Counted from the stretch's first letter, positions 16,936 to 26,356 are shown. The stretch is 64,000 bases of DNA from Leptotrichia hongkongensis (GCF_007990635.1 NZ_AP019846.1:1302001-1366000), one strand, 5' to 3'. Notes: a model not told the origin generated them from the sequence alone. Numbers and translations are program-made.

Positions 16936-18555
16936 TTGATTTCAACAAGTAATTTATCTGTCCAGTTCGGTGGACGAAAACTTTTTGATGAAGTAAACAT
17001 TAAATTTACAGAAGGAAACTGTTACGGTATCATTGGACCGAATGGAGCTGGAAAATCAACTTTTTTGAAAGTGTTAACTGGGGAGCTTGATTCTACTTCT
17101 GGAGAAGTTATTATAGAAAAAAATAAAAGGTTATCATTTTTAAAACAGGATCACTTTGCTTACGAAGATGAAGAAGTGCTAAATGTAGTAATGATGGGAC
17201 ATGCAAAATTATACGATATTATGATGCAAAAAAATGCCCTATACGCAAAAACTGAATTTACAGAAGAAGACGGAAACTTAGCGGCTGAACTTGAAGGGGA
17301 ATTTGCAGAGCTAGATGGCTGGGAAGCTGAAACAAATGCTGAAAAATTCCTTATTGGTTTAGGAATTCCTTCTGAACTTCATCATAAACTGATGAAAGAG
17401 TTAACAGAACCTGAAAAAGTAAAGGTTCTGCTTGCACAGGCTATTTTTGGAAATCCTGACATATTATTATTAGATGAGCCTACAAATGGACTTGACTTGC
17501 ACGCAGTAAAATGGCTAGAAGATTTTCTGATGGACTTGGAAAACACAACTGTACTTGTAGTTTCGCATGATAGACACTTTTTAAACAAGGTTTGTACTCA
17601 TATTGCTGATATTGATTACGGAAAAATTAAAATGTTTGTTGGAAACTATGATTTCTGGTACGAATCAAATCAATTAATGCAAGAATTAATCAGAAACCAA
17701 AATAAAAAGATGGAGCAAAAGAAAAAGGAATTGCAAGACTTTATTGCACGTTTCTCTGCCAATGCCTCAAAATCAAAACAGGCTACAAGCCGTAAGAAAC
17801 AGCTTGAAAAATTGCAATTTGAAGATATGCAAGTTTCTAACAGAAAATATCCATACATTGAGTTTAAGCCTGAAAGAGAAGCTGGGAACAATATGTTAAA
17901 AGTTGAGAACTTAACCAAAACTGTTGATGGTGAAAAAGTTCTTAACAATATTTCCTTTACGATAAATACTGGAGACAAAGTTGTTATTTTATCAAAAAAT
18001 GACATTGCAAAAACTACTCTTTTCCAAATTCTAGCTGGAGAATTAGAACCAGATTCAGGAACTGTTGAATGGGGAGTTACAACTTCTCAAAGTTATTTTC
18101 CAAAAGACAACTCTGAATTTTTTGAAGGTGTAGATTTGTCATTGATTGACTGGCTAAGACAATTTTCACCTGACCAGCATGAAGAATATGTACGTGGATT
18201 CTTAGGAAGAATGCTATTCTCAGGAGAAGAGGCGAAAAAAAAGGCCAAAGTTCTTTCTGGAGGGGAAAAAGTTCGTTGCATGCTTTCAAAAATGATGCTA
18301 TCCAATGCAAACGTACTATTATTAGATAACCCAACAGATCACTTAGATCTTGAATCAATTACATCGTTAAATAAATCGCTGGAAAGATTTAACGGAACAA
18401 TTTTATTCACAACACACGACCACGAATTTATTCAAACAATTGCAAATAAAATAATCGAAATTACACCAAAAGGTATTTTAGAAAAAGAAATGGAATATGA
18501 TGATTATTTAAATGATGAAACTGTTGAAGCAAGGCTGAATGAGATGTATAGTTAG
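16936..18555 (+). CDS. ABC-F family ATPase, YbiT/YkpA-like
   Basis: 539 residues with two ABC domains and no membrane part, so a ribosome-associated ABC-F protein rather than a transporter. Domain 1 has Walker A GPNGAGKST (34-42) and Walker B ILLLDEPTNGLD, but its signature is LTEPEKVKV instead of LSGGQ, as in YbiT. Domain 2 has signature LSGGEKVR but a degenerate Walker A, SKNDIAKTT, and Walker B LLLDNPTDHLD, where Asn replaces the catalytic Glu. A charged linker with KKMEQKKKELQ lies between them. Start is TTG at 16936 with AGGAGG 7 bp upstream. It is the only plus-strand gene between 9.6 and 30 kb. Confidence 0.92.
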   Translation: MISTSNLSVQFGGRKLFDEVNIKFTEGNCYGIIGPNGAGKSTFLKVLTGELDSTSGEVIIEKNKRLSFLKQDHFAYEDEEVLNVVMMGHAKLYDIMMQKNALYAKTEFTEEDGNLAAELEGEFAELDGWEAETNAEKFLIGLGIPSELHHKLMKELTEPEKVKVLLAQAIFGNPDILLLDEPTNGLDLHAVKWLEDFLMDLENTTVLVVSHDRHFLNKVCTHIADIDYGKIKMFVGNYDFWYESNQLMQELIRNQNKKMEQKKKELQDFIARFSANASKSKQATSRKKQLEKLQFEDMQVSNRKYPYIEFKPEREAGNNMLKVENLTKTVDGEKVLNNISFTINTGDKVVILSKNDIAKTTLFQILAGELEPDSGTVEWGVTTSQSYFPKDNSEFFEGVDLSLIDWLRQFSPDQHEEYVRGFLGRMLFSGEEAKKKAKVLSGGEKVRCMLSKMMLSNANVLLLDNPTDHLDLESITSLNKSLERFNGTILFTTHDHEFIQTIANKIIEITPKGILEKEMEYDDYLNDETVEARLNEMYS

Positions 18556-18642
18556 TGCTATTTCCCGTTTAAAGAGAAGAAATAAAAAATTATGAAATTA
18601 AAATTATTTTTTTACAAGATTATGCTATTATACAGCTAAATA

Positions 18643-18692
18643 TCCTTTAATTAAATTTATCATTAAGTATCTATCTTAAAGGACTTTTTTAT
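18643..18692 (+). terminator. Terminator of the ABC-F gene
   Basis: TCCTTTAA at 18643-18650 pairs with TTAAAGGA at 18676-18683, followed by CTTTTTTATTT. Confidence 0.7.
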
Positions 18693-18745
18693 TTCAATTT
18701 ATTAAATATTATGATTAATAATGTTTTTTCTATTCAATTTTTTTG

Positions 18746-18850
18746 TAACGTAAGGGCATCAGACACCATGCCCTTACAACCTCGCTTTACGCAAAACTTT
18801 CTTATAAAGAAAAAATAAAACTCGCTTCGTAAAACTACGCTCACTTTCGC
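18746..18850 (-). repeat. Structured intergenic element, copy 1 (minus orientation)
   Basis: Read on the minus strand, this holds GAGCGTAG...GCGAGTTTTATTTTT, then GCGAGGTTGTAAGGGCAT and ATGCCCTTA: a perfect 9-bp hairpin (TAAGGGCAT at 18751-18759 with ATGCCCTTA at 18768-18776, loop CAGACACC). Its parts and order match the element at 19051-19140 in opposite orientation. No reading frame is present. The stretch 18694-19392 otherwise holds no gene that I can see. Confidence 0.6.
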
Positions 18851-19050
18851 AAACAAAAGTTATTTTAACATAAATAAGTTCTATCATTATAAAAAATTAT
18901 GACGAAAGAAATACATTCGTATTTAGTTATTTTTCCTTTAACGAAATTTTGCTTATTTAATATTTTTAAAATGTAAAAGCCTGAAACTTAAATACAATAA
19001 TCTTTATAATTTAATATAGAATGTCGTGATTTTTTTGGAATAAAAACAAC

Positions 19051-19140
19051 TGTCTGAGCGTCAGCGAGTTTTGTTTTTGTTTCAAAAAAATGCTTAGACA
19101 AGCCAGGGTTGCAAGGGAAATGGCGATTGATTTCCCTTGC
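19051..19140 (+). repeat. Structured intergenic element, copy 2 (plus orientation)
   Basis: TGTCTGAGC (19051-19059) can pair with GCTTAGACA (19092-19100, one G-T), enclosing GCGAGTTTTGTTTTTGTTTC. It is followed by CCAGGGTT and a perfect 10-bp hairpin, GCAAGGGAAA at 19111-19120 with TTTCCCTTGC at 19131-19140. The layout (GCGAGTTTT, T-rich spacer, GGTTG-AAGGG hairpin) matches copy 1 on the other strand. The nature is unknown: it may be an extragenic repeat family or the remnant of a small mobile element. Confidence 0.6.
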
Positions 19141-19392
19141 TTTATAAAAGAAAAACATAAAAACTATAAGAAAAATATTTATTATAAGCAGTTTTTTTAA
19201 TGAGAGCCTCTTATATGGATACTTAAGAATTAAATTTTATTTTTTTAACAAAGTTATCAAATCAATTTTTATCAAATTTCATTTTTTATTTTTGAAATAA
19301 ATTCTTGGATATAAAAATAGCTGGATTGTATATATTAATACTTCCTGCCATTTTTTTACTTTATAATTAATTATTTCTAAACTATTCTAAAT

Positions 19393-19875
19393 TTATTTTT
19401 TACTTACTTGATTACTGAAAATATATCCGTGCTCATTTCCATTATATCTTATATAATACCAGTTGTCATCTGTTTTGCTTATTGCGTAAACAGTTTGTCC
19501 TGTTTTTAATCTCGTTTTTATAGTAGATTTTGTTGTTGGTTTTTCTCTTATATTACTGTATCCTTCGCTCGAAGTTATAGTAAGTTTTCCTACAATTTCC
19601 TTTAATTGACCTTCATGAACATAACCAGTAAATGATTTTTTTATATCGTTATCGTAATAAGTTACTTTATGCCATTCTCCAGATTTTTCATTGCTTTCCA
19701 ATATCTGTCCATTTGTAACAGTTTCAATAACTTTAGAATCTGTATTGGCAGATTGTCTTATATTAATTGCATTGTCTTTTGACGATGTTATAAATGCCGC
19801 TCCCATTGAAATAGTACTAAGACCTATAGATAGAATTGAAACTAGAAACATTTTCTTTAGTACAAACTTTTTCAT
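19393..19875 (-). CDS. Secreted protein with two bacterial SH3 domains
   Basis: 160 residues with a signal peptide (MKKFVLKKMFLVSILSIG, cut near SMGAAF). Two SH3b repeats follow: the first at about 30-90 with INIRQSANTDSKVIETV, the second at about 95-160 with SNIREKPTTKSTIKTRL and NWYYIRYNGNEHGYI. Such domains bind peptidoglycan or other wall ligands; no enzyme domain is attached. Start ATG at 19875 follows GGGAG by 8 bp. It has its own strong promoter, so it is a single-gene unit. Confidence 0.87.
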   Translation of the reverse strand: MKKFVLKKMFLVSILSIGLSTISMGAAFITSSKDNAINIRQSANTDSKVIETVTNGQILESNEKSGEWHKVTYYDNDIKKSFTGYVHEGQLKEIVGKLTITSSEGYSNIREKPTTKSTIKTRLKTGQTVYAISKTDDNWYYIRYNGNEHGYIFSNQVSKK

Positions 19876-19944
19876 AAAAATCACTCCCTAATAATATAAA
19901 TTTATATTTATAATTTCTATATAACACACGTTATTTTCAATTAC

Positions 19945-19973
19945 ATTATAACCTATTTTTTTGATTTTGCCAA
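19945..19973 (-). promoter_or_regulatory. Promoter of the SH3-domain protein gene
   Basis: On the minus strand TTGGCA (complement of 19968-19973) and TATAAT (complement of 19945-19950) are 17 bp apart. Just downstream, near the expected start site, is a small symmetric site ATAAC-N4-GTTAT at 19921-19934. Confidence 0.7.
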
Positions 19974-20030
19974 GTAAAAACTGTAAAAAATATAATAATT
20001 TATTAATTATTTAAAAAATATTATAAATTT

Positions 20031-20438
20031 CTACAAATCTTCTGGTCCAAATGAATATGGCAAAAGCTCTTCCAATGAAGTGATTTTATATTTTTTATCT
20101 TTATTTGCTAAAATTATTACTGTATCGTTGTCAGAAAACTCTCTTATTACCTGTCTACACGCTCCACAAGGGCTAATTGGCTCAGGTGTTTTTCCTGTTA
20201 CAACAAGTACTTTTATTTTCTTCATATTTTCAGTAACCGCTGTTGTAATCGCATTACGTTCAGCACAAAGCGTAAGTCCAAAGGATGCATTTTCAACATT
20301 TACTCCTTTATGCTTTTTTCCATTATTATCGATTAACAATGCTGCTACAGGAAATTTTGAATAAGGCACATAGGCTTTTTCTAACAAGAGATTTATTTCA
20401 TCAATGTAATTTAATATTTCTTTTTCATTTAAAGTCAT
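20031..20438 (-). CDS. cdd: Cytidine deaminase
   Basis: Deaminates cytidine and deoxycytidine to the uridine forms for pyrimidine salvage. The 135 residues match the small tetrameric type: YVPYSKFPVAA near the start, the catalytic/zinc motif CAERNAI (about residues 67-73) and the zinc pair PCGACRQV. The C-terminal LLPYSFGPEDL is typical of the family. It follows dinB on the same strand with a 49-bp gap. Confidence 0.96.
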   Translation of the reverse strand: MTLNEKEILNYIDEINLLLEKAYVPYSKFPVAALLIDNNGKKHKGVNVENASFGLTLCAERNAITTAVTENMKKIKVLVVTGKTPEPISPCGACRQVIREFSDNDTVIILANKDKKYKITSLEELLPYSFGPEDL

Positions 20439-20487
20439 TTACTTTCACTTCCCAACTTAAATAATTTTTCTCAAATTTTTTAATAAT

Positions 20488-21579
20488 CTATTTTAAATCA
20501 TCAAATGATAACTGAACTACATTACTTTTCAAAATTGAACTAAGCTGTACTCCAATAAGTCGTACTTCATCTTTTTTTTCAAAGAATTCTAGATTTTCGA
20601 TTGCTGCTTCATATATTTTGTTTATATCATTAGTTGCACTTTTCAAAGTCTTTGAACGGGTATGGGTTACAAAATTGGAATACCTGATTTTTATTGTAAC
20701 AGTTTTAGCAAATTCATTTTTCTCAATAAGTTTGCTGCTCAATCTTTCTGATTGCTTTTTTAATTCAGCATGTAATACAAAAATATCATTTTCCTCCTGA
20801 TTAAAAGTAACTTCGTGTCCATAAGACTGTCTTTTTCTATCTGTATTTATTTCAGAAGAATGCAAGCCACGAATAGCATTATACAGATACTCTCCTTTAC
20901 TTTCCCCAAATCTTCTGATTAACTCATTTTTTTCAATTTCATAGAGTTGAAAGACATTCGTTATATTAAATAATTTCAATACTTCCCTTGTTTTTTTTCC
21001 GATTCCTGGAATTATCCCAAGTTCCTTATTATAAATATAATCTAAAAAATGTTCACGGTTTCTAAATATAAAATAGCCATTTGGCTTATCAATATCACTT
21101 GCAATTTTAGCACTTATCTTGCTAAAACCTATACCAACTGAGCAAGTAAGCTTAGAATTATCATAAATAAATTTTTTAAATTTTTTTATAAATCTTTCAA
21201 TCTTTAAAATTTCATCTCTTTTATCAAGTTTCATATTTTTATTTCGAATAAATTCTGTAATATCAATATAACCTTCATCAACAGATGTAAATTCAGATTT
21301 TTTCAATACATTTTTTATTAATCCCTGTATTCTTCTGCCCTCTTCAAAGTAAACACCTTTTCTAAGGCTCACAACGATAAGATTTGGACATAGCCGTTTA
21401 GCCTGAACTGTTGGCATTGCAGATTTTACTCCATATTTTCTAGCTTCATAGCTTGCCGTTGTAACAACTCCATGTCCTATTGCGATAGGCTTTCCTCTAA
21501 GTTCCTTGTTATCCCTTTGCTCAATTGCAGCAAAAAAGGCATCCATATCATAATGCAGATAAATTTTTTCTTTTTCCAT
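20488..21579 (-). CDS. dinB: DNA polymerase IV (Y family)
   Basis: Error-prone translesion polymerase. The 363 residues show the catalytic YLHYDMDAFFAAIEQRD near the start, YEARKYGVKSAMP, and SVDEGYIDITEF with the acidic pair of the active site, then a helix-hairpin-helix IPGIGKKTREVL and a C-terminal little-finger domain. The last residues, VQLSFDDLK, look like a beta-clamp-binding peptide (QLSF-type). Start 21579 is chosen with TAGGA upstream; TTG 21585 is possible. It starts 12 bp after the LolD-like gene. Confidence 0.93.
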   Translation of the reverse strand: MEKEKIYLHYDMDAFFAAIEQRDNKELRGKPIAIGHGVVTTASYEARKYGVKSAMPTVQAKRLCPNLIVVSLRKGVYFEEGRRIQGLIKNVLKKSEFTSVDEGYIDITEFIRNKNMKLDKRDEILKIERFIKKFKKFIYDNSKLTCSVGIGFSKISAKIASDIDKPNGYFIFRNREHFLDYIYNKELGIIPGIGKKTREVLKLFNITNVFQLYEIEKNELIRRFGESKGEYLYNAIRGLHSSEINTDRKRQSYGHEVTFNQEENDIFVLHAELKKQSERLSSKLIEKNEFAKTVTIKIRYSNFVTHTRSKTLKSATNDINKIYEAAIENLEFFEKKDEVRLIGVQLSSILKSNVVQLSFDDLK

Positions 21580-21591
21580 TATCAAAATTTC

Positions 21592-22290
21592 CTAAAATTG
21601 TATTGTTGGTAAAATCATATTAAATTCACCATTTTCAATTTTATACTTATAAGTAGCCAAATTTGCTAGTTCCAGACTATGAGTAACTATTATTATTGAC
21701 TGATTTCTTTCCTGATTTATTTTCATAAATAGTTCATTTATCATATTACTTGTTTCTGTGTCAAGATTTCCTGTAGGTTCATCAGCTAGTATTATATCAG
21801 GATCGTTAATCATCGCCCTTGCTATTGCCACACGCTGCTTTTCCCCTCCTGAAAGCTCCATTGGTTTATGTTTTATACGTTTTGCAAGTCCCACTAATGC
21901 AAGCAGTTCTTTTGCTTTTTTCTTAATTTCATTCTTATTCATATTTTTGTTTACAAGTGCAGGCATCATAACATTTTCAAGTGCTGTAAATTCATTTAGC
22001 AAATAGTGAAATTGAAAAACAAACCCTATTTTTTTATTTCTTATTGCTGTTTTTGCTTTTTCATTTTTATAGTGTATCTTTTCTCCGCCTATATAAATTT
22101 CTCCATCAGTCGGCTCATCTAAAAGACCAAGTATATTTAAAAGCGATGTTTTTCCACTTCCTGACTTACCTTGTATCGAAATAAAATCTCCTTTGTTAAA
22201 CGCCAAGTTTATATTTTTTAGAATATGAATATTTTCAACTTTTGTCTTATAAATTTTATTAACATTTTTCAATTCTATTATTTTATTCAT
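21592..22290 (-). CDS. lolD: LolD-like ABC transporter ATPase
   Basis: 232 residues of the LolD/MacB-type ATPase group: Walker [14 protein letters not shown]-loop [17 protein letters not shown], signature [14 protein letters not shown] and Walker [13 protein letters not shown]. It overlaps by 8 bp the permease gene upstream, so both are made together. In diderms LolCDE pulls lipoproteins out of the inner membrane and passes them to LolA; a LolA-like gene is 5 kb away in the same strand run, supporting this role. Confidence 0.87.
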   Translation of the reverse strand: MNKIIELKNVNKIYKTKVENIHILKNINLAFNKGDFISIQGKSGSGKTSLLNILGLLDEPTDGEIYIGGEKIHYKNEKAKTAIRNKKIGFVFQFHYLLNEFTALENVMMPALVNKNMNKNEIKKKAKELLALVGLAKRIKHKPMELSGGEKQRVAIARAMINDPDIILADEPTGNLDTETSNMINELFMKINQERNQSIIIVTHSLELANLATYKYKIENGEFNMILPTIQF

Positions 22291-23446
22291 ATTTTAACGC
22301 CTCCACAGGTTTTAATCTGGCTGCTCTGGCTGCCGGGAAGATTGTTGACAAAAATACAACTACAAATGTTACTCCATAAATAATAAGAAGTTCCTTTTGT
22401 GAAATATACAAAGGCAACTCTTCCAGATAGTAAGTTCCACCTTTCATATATTCCTTAAATAAAATTTTTAACCCTATAAGTACAAGTGGCGACAATCCAC
22501 TTGCCAAAACCATCCCAAATACGCCAATTATCAATCCTTCTATAGTAAAAATTCTTCGAACATTTTTATTTGTATATCCAATTGATTTCAAAATTCCAAT
22601 ATCCTTAATTTTCTCACGTACAATCATATTTAAAATTACCGATACAGCAAAACTTGCAATAACGAGAAGTAAACTTAAAATCGCAATTAACACAAATTTT
22701 TCAAACTGTACTGCTTTTAAAAGATTCTGATTTATCGTCTTCCAGCTTATCACACCGTATTCATCACGATTAACAACATTTTTTACTTGATTCAACACAT
22801 TTTCAACTTTTTGAGGCTGTTCAACCTTTATTCCAATTTCTGTTGCAGATTCACCTTGTTCAGATAAAATTTGCATAGTTTTTAATGGAACAATCGCAAG
22901 ATTTGAATCATAATCTAAAAATCCTGTTTTAAAAATACCTCGGACAATTAATTTTATTTCTTTATTCTCAGCAGACACAAGGCTTATTTCTTTCCCAACT
23001 TGTAAGTTCATCTCTATCGCTAATTGTTCACCAACAAGAACTGAATTAAGCTCTGCAATATTGTCATTTCCTTCTACGATTTTTAGATTTAAGCCATTTT
23101 TTACATTTTCTGGACTAATTCCATCAGCCAGCACACCTTTTGCCAAACCATTGCTTTTTATTATTGATTGACTATTTATTTGTGGAATAACAGCTTTTAC
23201 ACCATCTATTTTTTTTATTTTTTCTATGATTTCATTATAATTTTCAAAAAAAGTTGATTTTTTATTTTTTATAAGAATATGTGGACTCATTGTCAATAAT
23301 GAATTTATCATATTTTTTTCCAGTCCGTTTGAAACAGTTAATGAAACAATGAAAACTGTTACTGCAATAGCAACTCCAAGAACTGAAAATATGCTTTGAA
23401 ATTTTCTTTCAATAATATGCTTAAATGCAATAAAAAATTCTACCAT
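22283..23446 (-). CDS. LolC/LolE-type ABC transporter permease (FtsX family)
   Basis: 387 residues: an N-terminal helix (about 17-40), a large periplasmic MacB-type domain (about 41-255), then three helices at about 263-375 (FtsX core) ending [13 protein letters not shown], the typical LolC/E C terminus. Only one permease gene accompanies the ATPase, so it may act as a homodimer, as proposed for single-permease Lol systems. The 8-bp overlap with the ATPase gene shows tight coupling. Confidence 0.85.
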   Translation of the reverse strand: MVEFFIAFKHIIERKFQSIFSVLGVAIAVTVFIVSLTVSNGLEKNMINSLLTMSPHILIKNKKSTFFENYNEIIEKIKKIDGVKAVIPQINSQSIIKSNGLAKGVLADGISPENVKNGLNLKIVEGNDNIAELNSVLVGEQLAIEMNLQVGKEISLVSAENKEIKLIVRGIFKTGFLDYDSNLAIVPLKTMQILSEQGESATEIGIKVEQPQKVENVLNQVKNVVNRDEYGVISWKTINQNLLKAVQFEKFVLIAILSLLLVIASFAVSVILNMIVREKIKDIGILKSIGYTNKNVRRIFTIEGLIIGVFGMVLASGLSPLVLIGLKILFKEYMKGGTYYLEELPLYISQKELLIIYGVTFVVVFLSTIFPAARAARLKPVEALKYE

Positions 23447-23478
23447 ATTTATTCTTTTCTTCTCCTAAATTAGTTTTA

Positions 23479-24930
23479 TTATCTTATATCACTCGACATT
23501 TCATGTGAAATGTTATAATTGTCCATCAATTCTGCTTTTTGAGCCTTAACTTTTGCCACATCAAGTACTATTTCATTACTGTCTTCATCTTCAAAAACAA
23601 TAAATTCACTGTTTGTATTTTTAACTTTCTGTACAAAATCATTAAAATCCTTATATTTTTGTCCATTAACCTTCGTAATTATCTTATTTTCAAGCTCAGA
23701 ATATCCAAGATTCACATCAAATGGAAGAACTCTTACTAAAATCACCAATCCATTGTAATCCTTGAACAAATCTTCTCTATCATATATTGCAGCAAGTGTA
23801 TTTGATGGTCGTGCTTGAGAAAGTGCTGTAATATAATTTGTTGTAAGAGGTTCAAATATTAATCCCCCATATACATAATATGATGGTGCATCCTGTAATT
23901 TTGTACTTTTTACAACACTATACTTTATATCTGTTTTCTTTAATGTGACTTGCCCTTTTTGAATTTTTTTATCTCTTATGATTTCATAACTTAGATTTTG
24001 TCCGTATTTCTTTTCCTGGTTTATAAAATTAAAGTCTGTTTTTTCATTTTTACGAAACTCAATTGTTCCATCTGACTCAATATTCTGCCCATCTAATTTT
24101 AACAATACGTCATTTCTTTGTAAAACTCCATAAAATGGCGAATTTGTGAAAACTTTTTTTATAATAATACCTTTTGAATCATTTTTTAATCCTAACATTT
24201 GACGTTGTGATGTGCTCTCAAGTTTTGCCCATTGTATTCCTAATTTTGGTGGCCCGTCATAAATTCCATCTTTTATATCATCTAAAAAATTATTAACTAT
24301 ATTTACAGGAATAAAATATCCTATATTATCTGCCTGGGTAAGTCCCGCAAATGCAACTCCAACAACTCTTCCATTGCTTAAAACAGGTCCTCCACTATTT
24401 CCACTATTAATGGCCGCATCAGTTTGCCCTATTAAAAATTTTTGATTTGTTAAAGTATACGTATTATGCTCCATCCTAGAAACTATACCTCTAGTCGTAC
24501 TAAGTTTATCCCCACCAAGTGGATAACCATAAACTGTAAGATTATCCTGAATTTGAGGCAATGTTCCTAATTTTAATGTAGTTGTCCCATTAAAGAACGA
24601 TTTATCTTCTACATCAATCATAGCCAAATCATATTCTTCAGAGATAAATTTTACATTTGCCTTGTATTTTCTAGAATCTCCTTCTTTTCTAACTTGTAGG
24701 AATTTTTCATTTAATACGGCATGAGCATTTGTAATAATTCTGTTTCCATCAATTATAAATCCTGTTGCTGTTGAATTGTAGTCCTGCCCATTTTGCCAAG
24801 GTGATGCATAATTATACATCTGATGAGCTGCATAAACCTTTACAAGCGCTTTTTTTACAGAACCGTCATCTCCAAACATGAAGCTGCATATTAGGACATT
24901 AATTATTACAATCATTTTTTTTATATTCAT
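23479..24930 (-). CDS. DegP/HtrA-like serine protease with PDZ-type regions
   Basis: 483 residues with a signal peptide (MNIKKMIVIINVLICSFMFG). The trypsin-like domain (about 30-220) has the triad H70 (TNAHAV), D101 (EYDLAMIDV) and S179 (NSGNSGGP). PDZ-like regions follow at about 225-320 and 385-465. The form resembles the DEG protease group more than classic short HtrA. It likely degrades or checks envelope proteins in the periplasm. It sits 32 bp upstream of the Lol permease gene, and a PH-like membrane protein gene precedes it. Confidence 0.88.
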   Translation of the reverse strand: MNIKKMIVIINVLICSFMFGDDGSVKKALVKVYAAHQMYNYASPWQNGQDYNSTATGFIIDGNRIITNAHAVLNEKFLQVRKEGDSRKYKANVKFISEEYDLAMIDVEDKSFFNGTTTLKLGTLPQIQDNLTVYGYPLGGDKLSTTRGIVSRMEHNTYTLTNQKFLIGQTDAAINSGNSGGPVLSNGRVVGVAFAGLTQADNIGYFIPVNIVNNFLDDIKDGIYDGPPKLGIQWAKLESTSQRQMLGLKNDSKGIIIKKVFTNSPFYGVLQRNDVLLKLDGQNIESDGTIEFRKNEKTDFNFINQEKKYGQNLSYEIIRDKKIQKGQVTLKKTDIKYSVVKSTKLQDAPSYYVYGGLIFEPLTTNYITALSQARPSNTLAAIYDREDLFKDYNGLVILVRVLPFDVNLGYSELENKIITKVNGQKYKDFNDFVQKVKNTNSEFIVFEDEDSNEIVLDVAKVKAQKAELMDNYNISHEMSSDIR

Positions 24931-24953
24931 TTTTCTACCTTTCCTGAATATTT

Positions 24954-25446
24954 TTAAATATCCAATTTTTCTCCAATTTTATTTTGTATTAATTTTAAAA
25001 ATAACAATTCATTGTTAATATTTAATCTAATTTGTATTCTTTTTTTATCTTTTGTTATTATTTCTAAAAATTTATCTGCTTTACTCGAGCTTACTCTAAT
25101 TATTTTTATACTAGCACTTTCAATATCTTCAATATTAATGGTTATTTTTTTTAAAAATATTTTATTATCTTCAATCACAATCTTAAAACTGAATAAAAGA
25201 AAAGATGCAACGATAACATATCCAAAAAGAATCGCAATAAAAACAATTTTTATAGTTGTTAGTTTTTCAATTCCAGCAATTCCTTTATATAAAGAATATC
25301 CTGCTATAATAACAATTATTATAAAAAATAGACGATGAAATCATATATCTTAAATTTGCTCTAAAAACATATTTATTCTTCTCATCTTCTATTTTATATA
25401 GCTCTAATTTATTTTTTAAATTTTCCATATCAAAAATATTGTTCAT
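24954..25446 (-). pseudogene. PH-like membrane protein gene with one frameshift
   Basis: Two adjacent frames form one protein. The first encodes a charged start (MENLKNKLELYKIEDEKNK) up to RYMISSSIF and then leaves frame; the second gives FIIIVIIAGYSLYKGIAGIE, a second helix IVFIAILFGYVIVASFLLF and a soluble end with KIVIEDNKIFLKKITIN to 24954. The switch lies in a T6 run at about 25323-25328 that would read through as T5 or T8. The layout (two helices plus a PH-like domain) resembles the proteins at 42.9-45.5 kb. The exact start is unsure (25446 or 25428). Consensus error or real disruption. Confidence 0.65.
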
Positions 25447-25491
25447 TATACTATGACTTATAAAAATTAACTTCAATAATTTATTAACAAA

Positions 25492-25761
25492 TTATTCTGA
25501 AATTTTATAAGTTTCTTCTCCTTCTTTTTTTAAATTCAAATTATTTCTCGCAAATTTTTCAGTTTTTTCATCTTCATCTGAATTCTTTTCTTGACTTAAT
25601 AATCTATTTTTTTTATCGTTAAGCTCTTTTATTTCTTTATCTGTACTGATCAAATTGTTTTGCATAGATCTTTTATTAAAAAAGATTCTTGCACTTTGCC
25701 CAATAAAGTAAACTACTAAACTGAAAAATATGATATTTCCTATTATACGTAGCTTTCTCAT
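25492..25761 (-). CDS. FtsB/DivIC-like septum protein
   Basis: 89 residues: one N-terminal membrane helix (about 6-26), then a coiled coil with ISTDKEIKELNDKKNRLL and a short tail containing FARNNLNLKKEGEETY, the usual FtsB/DivIC ending. Such proteins link early and late cell-division proteins. Its start codon overlaps the nrdR stop (TAATG), so it is translated with nrdR. Confidence 0.8.
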   Translation of the reverse strand: MRKLRIIGNIIFFSLVVYFIGQSARIFFNKRSMQNNLISTDKEIKELNDKKNRLLSQEKNSDEDEKTEKFARNNLNLKKEGEETYKISE

Positions 25762-26258
25762 TATTCCTCCTGTATTTTTAATTTTTTATATCTATCTTGA
25801 TTGTTTTTATCATTTCTTATTTTTTCTATTTCTTTTATAAAACTATCTAAACTATCAAATTTTTTATAGACCGAGGCAAATCTCACATAGGCAATTTCAT
25901 CTAAATCTATTAGGTATGAAAGTATTTTTTCACCTAATTCACTTGATTTTATCTCGCCTGAATATGAAGTCAATATTTCACGCTCAATCTTATCTATTGT
26001 TTCTTCTATTTTTTCTATATCAATATGTCTATTTTCAAACGCCCTTACAATTCCATTATAAACTTTTTCACGTAAATATGGCTGTTTTTCACCATTTTTC
26101 TTTACAACAACCAACGATAGTTCAGCAACTTTTTCATGAGTGGTAAATCTTTTACCACACTTCTCACATTCACGCCGTCGTTTAATTGAGTTTCCTTCAA
26201 AATAAGCACGGCTATCTACTACTTTTGTATTTTCATAACCACAAAACGGACATCTCAT
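25761..26258 (-). CDS. nrdR: Transcriptional repressor NrdR
   Basis: Represses ribonucleotide reductase genes when dATP is bound. The 165 residues have the zinc ribbon CPFCGYENTKVVDSR...CEKCGKRFTTHEK (about 3-44) and an ATP-cone domain with VVKKNGEKQPYLREKV. The family length is about 150; the extra C-terminal tail is charged. No NrdR boxes were seen in this window, so its targets lie elsewhere. Confidence 0.96.
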   Translation of the reverse strand: MRCPFCGYENTKVVDSRAYFEGNSIKRRRECEKCGKRFTTHEKVAELSLVVVKKNGEKQPYLREKVYNGIVRAFENRHIDIEKIEETIDKIEREILTSYSGEIKSSELGEKILSYLIDLDEIAYVRFASVYKKFDSLDSFIKEIEKIRNDKNNQDRYKKLKIQEE

Positions 26259-26356
26259 AATATTCCCCCTAATCTTTTTTAAAATATTTTATTAATTTTA
26301 CAGGGTTATATGTTAATTTATTAAAAATTATTTCTATAATAATTTAATACGACTTG

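Noticed and set aside
18694-19392. Transfer RNA, rRNA fragment or insertion sequence in the long gap
   Set aside because: No tRNA T-loop pattern, no transposase-like frame and no clear terminal repeats around a coding part; only the two hairpin elements stand out.
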